From: an uncultured Selenomonas sp.
GTDB taxonomy: Bacteria > Bacillota > Negativicutes > Selenomonadales > Selenomonadaceae
Direction of reading: 5' to 3'
NCBI GenBank assembly: GCA_905372355.1
Contig: CAJPOT010000008.1
Coordinates: forward strand, 31,195 to 95,194
DNA: 64,000 bases
This document shows positions 32,851 to 40,962 of this stretch, piece by piece. The position numbers and the translations under genes are program-made. Position 1 is the first letter of the stretch. Every line of letters starts with the position of its first letter. The notes under the pieces are model-generated. The model was not told the origin of the DNA, made no database searches, and was given only the letters and a program-made list of their open reading frames with translations.

Positions 32851-33492
32851 CTATTCGCTTTTCGCAGCCTCTTTCCAGTTGAGGTTGTCGAGCCATTCCT
32901 TGACCAGCGGCTTCACGAGCCGCGGCGTATCGTGGACAAACTTCCCTTCAAGGCCGAGACCGTCGAGAACCTTCGCTCCCTTCGCATGGAGCGGGATGTT
33001 CTTCTCATTTCCCGTCAGAGCATCCGTCAGGGACGTCGAAAACGGAATGATCGTCTTGCCCTCGAAATCATTCGTTTCGAGGAATGTATAGACCGCCATC
33101 GGCATATCGCTGCACCAGTTCGGGTAGCCGAGGAAGATGATGTCGTAGTCGGCGAGATTCACCTTCTCCGCAAGTTCTGGACGCGCGTTCTCCTTCTGCT
33201 CGCGGCGTGCGACCTCAAGCACCTCCTTGAGCTTCTCCGGATACGCCTCCTTCGTCTTGATCTCAAAAAGATCGCCGCCTGTTTCGTCGGCGATGATCTC
33301 CGCCAGTGCCGCCGTATTTCCCTTCTCGGTGCGGCCGACGGCATAATTCTCACCCGCGCGGGAGAAATACGCGACAAGCACCTTAGGACCGCCAAAACCG
33401 AAACCGGCAAAGGAACCTTGCAGACTGTACGCCGCAGCAGCCAGGACAGTCAGCAAGACAGCGCCGATCAGCATTGCTTTTCTCAAATTCAT
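32851..33492 (-). CDS. Exported or membrane-anchored flavodoxin-like protein
   Basis: A 213-residue protein with an N-terminal hydrophobic segment (MLIGAVLLTVLAAAAYSLQG) followed by a flavodoxin fold: phosphate loop VLVAYFSRAGENYAVG, then DYDIIFLGYPNWCSDMPMAVYTFLE. The phosphate loop resembles the Flavodoxin_4 (long-insert) family (FSRxGEN). Periplasmic or membrane-tethered flavodoxins in Negativicutes are often electron carriers to reductases. AGGAGG precedes the ATG. Not part of a visible operon. Confidence 0.88.
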   Translation of the reverse strand: MNLRKAMLIGAVLLTVLAAAAYSLQGSFAGFGFGGPKVLVAYFSRAGENYAVGRTEKGNTAALAEIIADETGGDLFEIKTKEAYPEKLKEVLEVARREQKENARPELAEKVNLADYDIIFLGYPNWCSDMPMAVYTFLETNDFEGKTIIPFSTSLTDALTGNEKNIPLHAKGAKVLDGLGLEGKFVHDTPRLVKPLVKEWLDNLNWKEAAKSE

Positions 33493-33540
33493 GATGGCCT
33501 CCTCTCTCTTTCCCCTCCATTATAAACGATATAAGGGCAC

Positions 33541-33571
33541 AAGAAAAGAGGCGACATGCCTATGCCGCCTC
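33541..33571 (-). terminator. Intrinsic terminator after fliB
   Basis: On the minus strand, a stem of GAGGCGGCAT and ATGTCGCCTC (one mismatch, 33548-33571) is followed by CTTTTCTT. Confidence 0.65.
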
Positions 33572-33624
33572 CATTCTGAGGAATATTCTCCCCATCTTGC
33601 TTTTCATCACACCTGCAGCCTGCG

Positions 33625-34866
33625 TCAGCACTCGCCACAGACGAGCATCTGCCGCATCCAAGGGAGAAGTTCCTGCTCACCCGCTTGAATATAGGCATTC
33701 CATGCCTCTGTATAGCGTGGGAAGTGCATCGTGCTGTGCTCTGCACAATCAATGAGGCTCAAAACCTCTTCCTCGCCAACATCCCCCTCGTAGCGCTTCA
33801 CCCAGGCGATGAGGAAAAACTCCAAGAGTTTCCAACGCGCGACAAGAAGACGCCAGTCGACGAGAAGTGATCCCTCGTATCTACACGGAAACGCCATGAG
33901 GAAAATTTCATTGACAAGGTAGTTCTCCAAAACATGGCCATGTGCAGGCAAGAATTTCTCACGATAAAGCGCCCGATATTCTGCATAAAGAGCCTCCAAT
34001 CGTGCGAGGCTGTTCTCTCCCTGCAGTTCGTAGACCTCTGCCACTTGATTGAAGGAGGCTTCCTCCATATCTGCGCGTCGACCCCAAAAGAGCACATCCC
34101 AGTCTCGTCTCTTGACCTCATCCATCCAGCCGAAAAGCCAACGCATGTACGCCGCACTGTCAAACGGCACATACGTCAAAAGCTCTGCGGCAGAGGGCGT
34201 CAGATAAAACTCGGCGATGCCCGACAACTCGCGCTCCTCTGTCCCCGCGTCGAGCGACTCGTCCACACGGTCAATGAAGAAACCCAAGAGAGCCAAGCGA
34301 TCATCCAGCGTATAGCAACGCTGCTGCAGGAGAGCAAGCGCCGTCTCCTGCACGATGCGAAAAGCGCCCGCGTCCATCTTCGGCTGCACTGCCCAGCAAG
34401 CATCGCGTAAAAGCGGCGCCTGCACGCGCTCCAGGCGCATAGGATTCTTGCCGAGCAAAAGAAGTTTCCTCGCGATCGGGCAGGTAAGCGTCAAAGAGCC
34501 TGACGCCATATTGTCAAACAAATACGTCACTCGCGGATAAAACGCACAGGTCGACGACAGATATTCCTCCCCCAGATTTTTTTGCAGGAAACAAAGCCCA
34601 TCGGCCTCAAGCAGTGCGCAGGCTTCTCCCTCTTCATCGCGCAGTTTCATGACATAATTGCCATCTTCGCTTCGTTCGACAGCAGAGAGAACACGCCGCC
34701 GAATTTTGGTGTTCGGGATTTTCTGATAGAGCGAATGATGCTCTTCATCTACAATAACCCTCCAGCCATGACAGCACTTCGAGTTGCAAATGCTGCCATC
34801 GCACCGAAACTCTGCCACACAGGCAGGACGCAGGGTATCGAAGCAACTCTGCCCCTCAGATCGCAT
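33625..34866 (-). CDS. fliB: Flagellin lysine-N-methylase FliB
   Basis: A 413-residue protein with the FliB N-terminal cysteine pattern CDGSICNSKCCHGWRVIVD (Cys22, 27, 31, 32) and a C-terminal CGEC. FliB proteins methylate lysines of flagellin, using an Fe-S-dependent mechanism suggested by the cysteines. No flagellar genes lie in the window; Selenomonas-type cells are flagellated, so the target is probably encoded elsewhere. The ATG at 34866 overlaps the last 11 bases of serA and has a weak ribosome site, so translation may be coupled to serA. Confidence 0.88.
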   Translation of the reverse strand: MRSEGQSCFDTLRPACVAEFRCDGSICNSKCCHGWRVIVDEEHHSLYQKIPNTKIRRRVLSAVERSEDGNYVMKLRDEEGEACALLEADGLCFLQKNLGEEYLSSTCAFYPRVTYLFDNMASGSLTLTCPIARKLLLLGKNPMRLERVQAPLLRDACWAVQPKMDAGAFRIVQETALALLQQRCYTLDDRLALLGFFIDRVDESLDAGTEERELSGIAEFYLTPSAAELLTYVPFDSAAYMRWLFGWMDEVKRRDWDVLFWGRRADMEEASFNQVAEVYELQGENSLARLEALYAEYRALYREKFLPAHGHVLENYLVNEIFLMAFPCRYEGSLLVDWRLLVARWKLLEFFLIAWVKRYEGDVGEEEVLSLIDCAEHSTMHFPRYTEAWNAYIQAGEQELLPWMRQMLVCGEC

Positions 34867-36439
34867 GGAAGTTCACGAGGCGTGCGCCGAAGATGCCGTC
34901 GACGGCGGTGATCTGCTGCAGCAGATCTTCGGGGATGTCGTGATCGACGGTCAGCACCATGACGTTCGTGCCTTCCTTGTCCGTGCGGCCAACCTGCATG
35001 CTCGAAATGTTGACACCGCGCTCGCCCATCATCGTGCCGACCGTGCCGATGACGCCGGGACGGTTGATGTGCGGGCAGATGAGGATGCGATCGTGCGGAT
35101 CGACGTCGACGCGATAGCCGTTGATCGAAACGATGCGGCCTTCCGTGCCGAAGAGCGTGCCCTTGACAACCGTTTCTCCCTTCGCCGTCTTGACGCAGAC
35201 GGCGATGAGGTTCTGGAAGTCTTGCGACTCCTTGTGCTTTACCTCGCGCACCTTGATGCTGCGCTCCTTGGCAAGGCTCGGTGCGTTGACGTAATTGACG
35301 TTGAACTCTAGGACGGGGTTCAGCATGCCCTTGATGACGCCCGTCGTGAGCATCTGCGTGTTGACCTCCGTGATGTCGCCACTGTACTCGACGGCAAGCT
35401 CCGTGATCGCGCCGTCAGCCAGCGAGCATACCGTACAGCCAAGGCGCTCGGCGAGGTCGAGATAGGGGCGGATGACGTGCATGACGTCTGCCGACACGGG
35501 CGCCATGTTGACCGCTGTCAAGACAGGCTCGCCTGAAAGCGCCGCACGGATTCCTTCCGCCACGTCGAGGGCGACGCCGATCTGCGCCTCGACCGTCGAT
35601 GCGCCAAGATGCGGCGTGAGGATGATGCCCGGCACGCCGACGAGCGGGTTGCCCTCTTCCAAAGGCTCGCTCGTGAAGACGTCGATCGCCGCGCCCGCGA
35701 CATGCCCAGCCTTCACGGCGTCGGCGAGATCCTGCTCGTTGATGATGCCGCCGCGCGCGCAGTTGACGAGGCGCACACCCTTCTTCATGCGTGCGATCGC
35801 CTTCTTGTCGAGCATGTCCTTCGTATCGGGATTGAGCGGCATGTGCACCGTGATGAAGTCCGACTTCTCGATCACTTCGTCGAGCGTGCCGACGACGACG
35901 CCCATCGCCTTGGCACGCTCCTCGTTGATGTACGGATCGTAGCCGATGACGTTCATATCGAAGGAAAGCGCGCGCTTGGCGACGCCCGAGCCGATGCGCC
36001 CCATGCCGATGACGCCGAGCGTCTTGCCGCGCAGCTCGACGCCGACATACTTCTTGCGATTCCACTCGCCCTTCTGCATCGTCTCGTTGGCGATGGGAAT
36101 GTTGCGGCTCATCGCGAGCATCATCGCCATCGTATGCTCCGTCGCCGCGATCGTGTTGCCGCCCGGCGAGTTGATAACGATGATGCCGCGCGCCGTCGCC
36201 GCTGCCACATCAATGTTGTCGACGCCGACGCCCGCGCGGCCGATGATCTTGAGCTTCGCCGCCTTGTCGATGACATCCTTCGTCACTTTCGATGCCGAGC
36301 GCACGATAACGGCCTCGAAATCGCCGATGATGTCCAGAAGCTCCTCATGCGAAAGCTTCGGCTTCTCGACAACCTCGAACTTCGGGGAAAGGATGTCAAT
36401 CGCCTTCTGAGATACGCCGTCTGCTACGAGAATTTTCAT
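34856..36439 (-). CDS. serA: D-3-phosphoglycerate dehydrogenase
   Basis: A 527-residue enzyme catalysing the first committed step of serine synthesis. The NAD-binding Rossmann motif is GKTLGVIGMGRIGSGVAKRA; the catalytic Arg is in LVNCARGGIINE, followed by Glu in FTSEPLE and His in LTPHLGAST. The C-terminal part contains an intervening domain and an ACT domain (RPGVIGTVGTMMGERGVNISSMQVGR), allowing feedback by serine. The ATG at 36439 is preferred (GAGGAG eight bases ahead); the ATG at 36445 is too close to it. Divergent from serC. Confidence 0.96.
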   Translation of the reverse strand: MKILVADGVSQKAIDILSPKFEVVEKPKLSHEELLDIIGDFEAVIVRSASKVTKDVIDKAAKLKIIGRAGVGVDNIDVAAATARGIIVINSPGGNTIAATEHTMAMMLAMSRNIPIANETMQKGEWNRKKYVGVELRGKTLGVIGMGRIGSGVAKRALSFDMNVIGYDPYINEERAKAMGVVVGTLDEVIEKSDFITVHMPLNPDTKDMLDKKAIARMKKGVRLVNCARGGIINEQDLADAVKAGHVAGAAIDVFTSEPLEEGNPLVGVPGIILTPHLGASTVEAQIGVALDVAEGIRAALSGEPVLTAVNMAPVSADVMHVIRPYLDLAERLGCTVCSLADGAITELAVEYSGDITEVNTQMLTTGVIKGMLNPVLEFNVNYVNAPSLAKERSIKVREVKHKESQDFQNLIAVCVKTAKGETVVKGTLFGTEGRIVSINGYRVDVDPHDRILICPHINRPGVIGTVGTMMGERGVNISSMQVGRTDKEGTNVMVLTVDHDIPEDLLQQITAVDGIFGARLVNFHAI

Positions 36440-36484
36440 ATCCATCGCTCCTCTACGACTAGATGTTCACTCCATAAGCAATTT

Positions 36485-36690
36485 ACGCGCACAAACGTCC
36501 ACTCCGTGGACATTGTGCGCCGCCCTTAATGAAAGTTATCCAATCAGTTTGCGCCTTCGGCTTGACTTCTTGGACTTTCATAGTAAACTACACGCACAAA
36601 CGTCCACTCTGTGGACATTGTGCGCCGCCCTTAATGAAAGTTATCCAATCAGTCTGCGCCTTCGGCTTGACTTCTTGGACTTTCATAGTA
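36485..36690. repeat. Tandem pair of 105-bp structured repeats between serA and serC
   Basis: Unit 1 at 36485-36589 and unit 2 at 36590-36690 differ at only a few positions. Each has two hairpins. Hairpin A pairs GCACAA with TTGTGC around GTCCAC/GTGGAC. Hairpin B (36530-36580, 36635-36685) pairs TGAAAG with CTTTCA, has a TTA bulge, then TCCAA with TTGGA, and carries GCC-TTC-GGC at the tip. Hairpin B matches an element in the toxin leader at 23262-23312. The repeats can be read through in some frames without stops, but I consider them non-coding. Confidence 0.8.
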
Positions 36691-36769
36691 ATATCATATC
36701 ATTTTTCCAGCAACTTATCCAGTGGACAATCGTATGGCAAGCATACTTACCGAGAAAACAAAGATTCAC
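36691..36769. other. Non-coding part of the serA-serC gap
   Basis: AT-rich sequence between the repeats and the serC promoter, containing TATGAT on the minus strand that could be the serA -10 (no clear -35). If serA starts here, its mRNA leader would contain both repeats in reverse complement. Confidence 0.4.
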
Positions 36770-36799
36770 TTGACGAAAACACGAAAAAGGGGGTAGAAT
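36770..36799 (+). promoter_or_regulatory. Putative promoter of serC
   Basis: TTGACG (36770-36775) and TAGAAT (36794-36799) are 18 bases apart, about 50 bases before the serC start. Confidence 0.65.
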
Positions 36800-36852
36800 T
36801 GAGTGTATATTTGTATAGGAGTCACTTTTTCACTCTGTCAGGAGGTCTTTCT

Positions 36853-37941
36853 GTGGAAGCGAATCGCATTTACAATTTCAATCCCGGCCCTGCCACTCTG
36901 CCGCTTGAGGTGCTCAAGGAAGCGCAGGCGGAGTTTCTCAATTTCGACAACTCGGGCATGTCGATCCTCGAGATCTCACACCGCGCCAAGGCGTATGACG
37001 AGGTGCACAACCGGGCGAAGGCAGACATCCTCTCGCTCATGGGACTCGGCGACGACTACGACGTGCTCTTCGTGCAGGGCGGCGCGAGCCTCGCTTTCGC
37101 CATGATTGCGATGAACTATGCGACGAAGGAGAAGAAGGGCAGCTATGTGCTGTCGGGCAGCTTCGCTACGAAGGCTTACGACGAGGCCGCGCTCCTCGGC
37201 GTCGGCGAGATTGCAGCTTCCTCGAAGGACGGCGGCTTTCGCCATGTACCGACGCAGGCGGAGATCAAACTCGATCCGAATGCAGCGTATCTTCATCTGT
37301 GTTACAACAACACGATCTACGGCACGGAGTATCACTATATCCCCGAGACGGGCGATGTACCACTGATCGCCGACATGTCGTCCGACATGCTCTCGCGTCC
37401 CCTCGACTTCAAGAAATTCAGCTTCATCTACGCGGGCGTACAGAAAAACCTCGGCCCTGCCGGCACCTGCCTCGTCGTCGCAAAGAAGTCGATGCTCGAA
37501 AAGAGCCCCGAGACGCTGCCGACGATGCTGCGCTACTCGACGCACTACAAGAAGAACTCCCTCTACAACACGCCGCCCGCTTTCGGCATCTACATGGTCG
37601 GCAAGGTCGCCGCATGGATCAGGGCGCAGGGCGGCCTCGCCGAAATGGCGAAGCGCAACGAGAAGAAGGCGGCGCTGCTCTACGATGCGATCGACAGCTC
37701 CGACGGCTTCTACAAGGGGCATGCGGACAAAGACAGCCGCTCCTTCATGAACGTCACCTTCCGCCTGCCTAGCGAGGAGCTTGAAAAGAAATTCGTCGCC
37801 GAAGCCGCAGAATATGGACTCGGCGGCGTCAAAGGACACCGCTCCGTCGGCGGCATGAGGGCATCGATCTACAACGCGATGCCCTACGAAGGCGTAGCCG
37901 CCCTCGTCGACTTCATGCAGAAGTTCCGCAAGGAAAACTGA
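36853..37941 (+). CDS. serC: Phosphoserine aminotransferase
   Basis: A 362-residue class V aminotransferase producing 3-phosphoserine. The N-terminus IYNFNPGPATLPLEVL is diagnostic, as are MSILEISHRAKAY and the PLP lysine Lys198 in FIYAGVQKNLGPAG. The start is a GTG at 36853 preceded by AGGAGG; an open frame extends upstream through the repeats but has no family similarity there. Divergent from serA, with which it shares the pathway. A terminator follows. Confidence 0.95.
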   Translation: MEANRIYNFNPGPATLPLEVLKEAQAEFLNFDNSGMSILEISHRAKAYDEVHNRAKADILSLMGLGDDYDVLFVQGGASLAFAMIAMNYATKEKKGSYVLSGSFATKAYDEAALLGVGEIAASSKDGGFRHVPTQAEIKLDPNAAYLHLCYNNTIYGTEYHYIPETGDVPLIADMSSDMLSRPLDFKKFSFIYAGVQKNLGPAGTCLVVAKKSMLEKSPETLPTMLRYSTHYKKNSLYNTPPAFGIYMVGKVAAWIRAQGGLAEMAKRNEKKAALLYDAIDSSDGFYKGHADKDSRSFMNVTFRLPSEELEKKFVAEAAEYGLGGVKGHRSVGGMRASIYNAMPYEGVAALVDFMQKFRKEN

Positions 37942-37950
37942 GATATGTAT

Positions 37951-38001
37951 AGAGAAGCAAGAACCCGCAGCTGATTTTCAACTGCGGGTTCTTGCTTCTC
38001 T
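37951..38001 (+). terminator. Intrinsic terminator of serC
   Basis: A 20-bp inverted repeat (37951-37970 and 37982-38001) containing AAGCAAGAACCCGCAG, T-rich after the right arm. Confidence 0.8.
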
Positions 38002-38013
38002 GTCTTGTTTTTC

Positions 38014-38031
38014 GTTATCGTATATGATAAC
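38014..38031. promoter_or_regulatory. Putative operator of the HigBA-like locus
   Basis: GTTATC-GTATAT-GATAAC is a perfect palindrome 23 bases before the toxin-remnant start, a typical position for autoregulation by the XRE antitoxin. Confidence 0.6.
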
Positions 38032-38053
38032 ATTGAACCGAGGAGGCTGAAGC

Positions 38054-38186
38054 ATGTCTTGGAATATCGACTTTTATCATTGTCCTTCTCCACGGATTCA
38101 AAAAGAAAACGATGCGAACTCCGCTAAGGGAATTGGCACGCGCCTTGCAATACAAAGCAGACTATGAGAGGAGGTCTAGAAAATGA
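38054..38186 (+). pseudogene. Internally deleted HigB/Gp49-like toxin
   Basis: An AGGAGG site and ATG at 38054 open a frame reading MSWNIDFYH, the usual start of phage-Gp49/HigB-type RelE toxins. Immediately afterwards, in another frame, the sequence reads IVLLHGFKKKTMRTPLREL and ALQYKADYERRSRK with a stop TGA at 38184-38186, the usual end of the same family. The middle (about 70-80 residues) is missing and the two ends are out of frame. The stop overlaps the antitoxin ATG, as in intact pairs. Confidence 0.8.
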
Positions 38187-38464
38187 AGCCAGGAGTGAGC
38201 CTGTCGCATATTCGCGAAAAATTGCTGGAGAATGAGAATTTTGCTTCAGAATATGAGCGACTGCAGCCGCGCTATAAACTGATCGCCCAGATCATAGCCG
38301 CCCGCACCGAGCAGAATATGACGCAGAGCGAGTTGGCTCAGCGCATGGGCACGCAGCGTTCGAACATCTGCCGCTTGGAAAGCGGCACATATAATCCATC
38401 GTTGGATTTCCTGATTCGTACAGCACATTCGCTTGGAAAAGAACTTCAAATCGAACTTCGATGA
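38183..38464 (+). CDS. XRE-family antitoxin (HigA-like)
   Basis: A 93-residue protein with a Cro/CI helix-turn-helix (RTEQNMTQSELAQRMGTQRSNICRLESG) and the C-terminal NPSLDFLIRTAHSLGKELQI typical of HigA antitoxins paired with Gp49-type toxins. The gene is intact with AGGAGG upstream, although its toxin partner is destroyed. It may persist as an autorepressor or neutralise homologous toxins elsewhere. Confidence 0.9.
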   Translation: MKPGVSLSHIREKLLENENFASEYERLQPRYKLIAQIIAARTEQNMTQSELAQRMGTQRSNICRLESGTYNPSLDFLIRTAHSLGKELQIELR

Positions 38465-38478
38465 ATGTTGACTTGCGT

Positions 38479-38523
38479 AAAAGAGCCGCCCGAAGCTGGA
38501 ATCCAGCTTCGGGCGGCTCTTTT
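38479..38523. terminator. Bidirectional terminator
   Basis: A 21-bp perfect inverted repeat (38479-38499 and 38503-38523) with CCGCCCGAAGCTGG, between the HigA-like gene and the convergent DUF4127 gene. Confidence 0.9.
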
Positions 38524-38539
38524 ATACGCTTTTCTTACA

Positions 38540-40147
38540 TCACTGTGCCGTCACGATGTCAGCTTCAAACATGCGATTCCATGGGAAGTTGACCTTTATC
38601 TCGCGCAGTGCGGGCAGGGGCGGCAGATTGTTGTCGGCGAACTCGCGCATCATGCGGTCGGCGCGGTACTGAACGCCGAGGATCTTGTCGTCGAGACTCA
38701 TGTAGACGCCGCTGCCGCGCAGCCAGCCGAGCTGACGCGCGATCTTGTTGCGGACGTTTGCCTGATACGCCCAATCGTCGAGGTAGCGCGTGAGCAGCAG
38801 GCTGTCCCGCGCGTCGTCCGTCATGCGCTCGGCAAGAAGCCCCTCAGCGACGGCAAAGCCCGTGCTGTTCGTCGGGGTATTCCAACCGGCGTAAGCGCGC
38901 AGCTTGAACAGCAGATCCTCGCGCTTCAGGCCTTCCATGAGTGCGTTGTCCGCGCCGTTCGCATAGGCGACGTCGGCGATGCCGACGGGATAACCTTTGG
39001 CGATGTAGTCCTTGAGCAGGTCGAGGAAGTACTGCGTGCCGTCGCGCACCTTGCCGTCGTTCGTGCGGTCGTTCGCTTCATACGTCTTGCCGTTGGGATT
39101 CGTATTGACGAGCAGGACGTACTCCGACTTCTCAGGGCGCTGAATGAGGACGGCGCCCGCAGCCGTGGCGGCGGCACGCACCGAGTCCTGGATATGCTCG
39201 TCGGAGTAGGCGGGCACGGTGCGCCCGCCCGTGCCCTTGTTGTAGCGAACGTGAATGAAGGGCATCTTGTGCTCGATATTGTTGACGGCACGCGAAAGCA
39301 GGAGAAGTCCCACCTCGTCAATGCCCGACATCGTCTGAAACTTCGAGGAGCCGAGTCCTGCGCTGTAGGCGAGGAGCTTCCGGCCTTCCATGTGCGTCTG
39401 CGAATACGGCGCATTGTCGTCGCGCCCGAGCACGAAGTAGTCAAAGACGCCGCTCTTCGTATAGTCGATGAGCTTTTCATTCGCCGCAAAGTTCTTCGTG
39501 CGGCGGCTCATCCAGTCTTCCATGGACTTTTCGGGAATCAGCTCTTTCAAGAAAGCGTATTCCTTCTTTTCCCTGGAGGTCAGTCCTTCGACTTCCTGCT
39601 TGTCCGTCAGGAGCGTATAGCGAAAGATGTCCGCGCCGTAGTTCTTGTAGTAGCCTGGCTCTTCCGAGCCCGACGCCTCGCCCGAACGCGGCGTGCGCAT
39701 GATCGAGCCGAAGACGTAGAGCGGCAGCGCGGGATGCGCTGCGCGGAAGTCCTGGAAGTTCTTGAGACGTGCCACGATTTCACCGCGCGTGCAGTCGTGC
39801 TTTCTTGAGCCTACGAGACTGCCGTAGAGCATCGAGTCCGACGAGATGACGGCGGCACTGACCCCGGACGCATTTTCCTCCGCCCAAGTCCAAAGCTCCT
39901 CGGGATGTCCGAGGTCGGTGCGGCTGCCGAGCATGTCGTCGGGCGGCACGATGACCTCGTAGCCAAGTTCGCGCACAACGTCCGCCGTCTGCTTGTCTGA
40001 GATCGGACGGTTGTCGTGCGGAATGAACATGATGCGCTTCTGGCGCGACATCTCCTCTGCCTTGTCCTTCTTGCCCGCTTCAGCGGCAGGCAGAACGAGG
40101 AAGGCGAGCGCGAGCAAAAGCGCTAAGATCTTATACGTTTTCTGCAA
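38540..40147 (-). CDS. DUF4127 secreted protein
   Basis: A 535-residue protein with a signal peptide (ILALLLALAFLVLPAAEAG). Family features: RIMFIPHDNRPISDKQTADVVRELGYEV, a repeated SSDSMLYGSLVGSRKH, YFVLGRDDNAPYSQTH, and ALMEGLKREDLLFKLRAYAGWNT. DUF4127 proteins are common in Negativicutes and Firmicutes; their activity is unknown, although the pattern of conserved Asp, His and Arg suggests a hydrolase. The start is TTG at 40147 with GAAGGGAAG upstream. It is followed by a terminator on its 3' side and preceded by the DUF2225 gene 18 bases upstream. Confidence 0.9.
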   Translation of the reverse strand: MQKTYKILALLLALAFLVLPAAEAGKKDKAEEMSRQKRIMFIPHDNRPISDKQTADVVRELGYEVIVPPDDMLGSRTDLGHPEELWTWAEENASGVSAAVISSDSMLYGSLVGSRKHDCTRGEIVARLKNFQDFRAAHPALPLYVFGSIMRTPRSGEASGSEEPGYYKNYGADIFRYTLLTDKQEVEGLTSREKKEYAFLKELIPEKSMEDWMSRRTKNFAANEKLIDYTKSGVFDYFVLGRDDNAPYSQTHMEGRKLLAYSAGLGSSKFQTMSGIDEVGLLLLSRAVNNIEHKMPFIHVRYNKGTGGRTVPAYSDEHIQDSVRAAATAAGAVLIQRPEKSEYVLLVNTNPNGKTYEANDRTNDGKVRDGTQYFLDLLKDYIAKGYPVGIADVAYANGADNALMEGLKREDLLFKLRAYAGWNTPTNSTGFAVAEGLLAERMTDDARDSLLLTRYLDDWAYQANVRNKIARQLGWLRGSGVYMSLDDKILGVQYRADRMMREFADNNLPPLPALREIKVNFPWNRMFEADIVTAQ

Positions 40148-40165
40148 TTTGCACTTCCCTTCTTT

Positions 40166-40888
40166 TCACTCTGCGGGAGCCGCATCGTCTGACGTCTCGA
40201 CACGCTCTTCCTTCATCTTGTCGCGCATATCTGACCACAGATCCTTCGCGCGGTCGACGGTCACGCGCTCCTTCGTCTCAAGCTCCTTATTGTGCATGAG
40301 CATCGACAGATACCGGCCAGCCGTATCGTAGTCGCCGAGGCGGAAATGGATCGCACCGATCAGGTAGATGCAGTCGGCTTCCGTCATCTGTCCTTGTGGG
40401 AAAACCTCGCGCGAGCGCGACTCGATGTAGAGCTTGCCGGCTTCCGCGAGGAACTTCTCCTCGTTCTCCTTGTCGCCTGCCTCACGGTAAATCCATGCGA
40501 GCGTGAGGTTCAGCCCCGCCTTGTGGGCGAATGTCTCCGTCGTGAACTTCGTGTAGAAGATCGCGAGCTTCAGCGCCTTGATGGCGTCGTCGCGCGTGCG
40601 CTGCTCCTTGAACTCGCTCGTCCCATGATGCCCGGCGAGGAAGTCCTGAATCTCCTTCTTCGCCTTCGGTGCGACGCCGTTCAGGAAGTGGCGCTCGTCC
40701 TCGGCGTAGCCGCAGTGCTCACAGACCCAGATGCGGTAGTAGTAAGGATTGATGTCCTTGTAATGCGTGCAGAGGTCGTTGTCGACCGTCTCGGTAATAA
40801 GGCGCGAGCGCACTTTCGTCGCACGCGTTTCCATGCTGCAGATCGGGCAGGGCTTCTTCACCACATAGAGATAATCCTTTTCAGCCAT
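40166..40888 (-). CDS. DUF2225 protein with zinc-ribbon N-terminus
   Basis: A 240-residue cytoplasmic protein. The N-terminus contains CPICSMET and CEHCGYAEDERHF (probable zinc ribbon, about residues 14-63). The rest is helical with TPR-like features (AIKALKLAIFYTKF, LNLTLAWIYREAGDKENEEKFL, IGAIHFRLGDYDTAGRYL). Family DUF2225 is of unknown function and occurs in Firmicutes. AAAGGAG precedes the ATG. It is 18 bases before the DUF4127 gene, so they are probably one operon. Confidence 0.9.
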   Translation of the reverse strand: MAEKDYLYVVKKPCPICSMETRATKVRSRLITETVDNDLCTHYKDINPYYYRIWVCEHCGYAEDERHFLNGVAPKAKKEIQDFLAGHHGTSEFKEQRTRDDAIKALKLAIFYTKFTTETFAHKAGLNLTLAWIYREAGDKENEEKFLAEAGKLYIESRSREVFPQGQMTEADCIYLIGAIHFRLGDYDTAGRYLSMLMHNKELETKERVTVDRAKDLWSDMRDKMKEERVETSDDAAPAE

Positions 40889-40925
40889 TGTATCAGATCT
40901 CCTTTGCTGTAATCATATATCTGCA

Positions 40926-40952
40926 GGGACGGCGGATCTTTTCCGCCGTCCC
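40926..40952 (-). terminator. Terminator-like hairpin after the glycogen operon
   Basis: GGGACGGCGGA (40926-40936) and its complement (40942-40952) form an 11-bp stem just after the GH13-GH77 stop. There is no clear T-run on either side, so termination is uncertain. Confidence 0.4.
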
Positions 40953-40962
40953 ATTGCATACG

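Noticed and set aside
36485..36690. T-box or known serine riboswitch
   Set aside because: There is no T-box consensus or specifier loop, and the repeats are tandem and symmetrical.
36529..36852. N-terminal extension of serC through the tandem repeats
   Set aside because: Family similarity starts only at 36853, where a GTG with AGGAGG is present. The extension merely reads the repeats.
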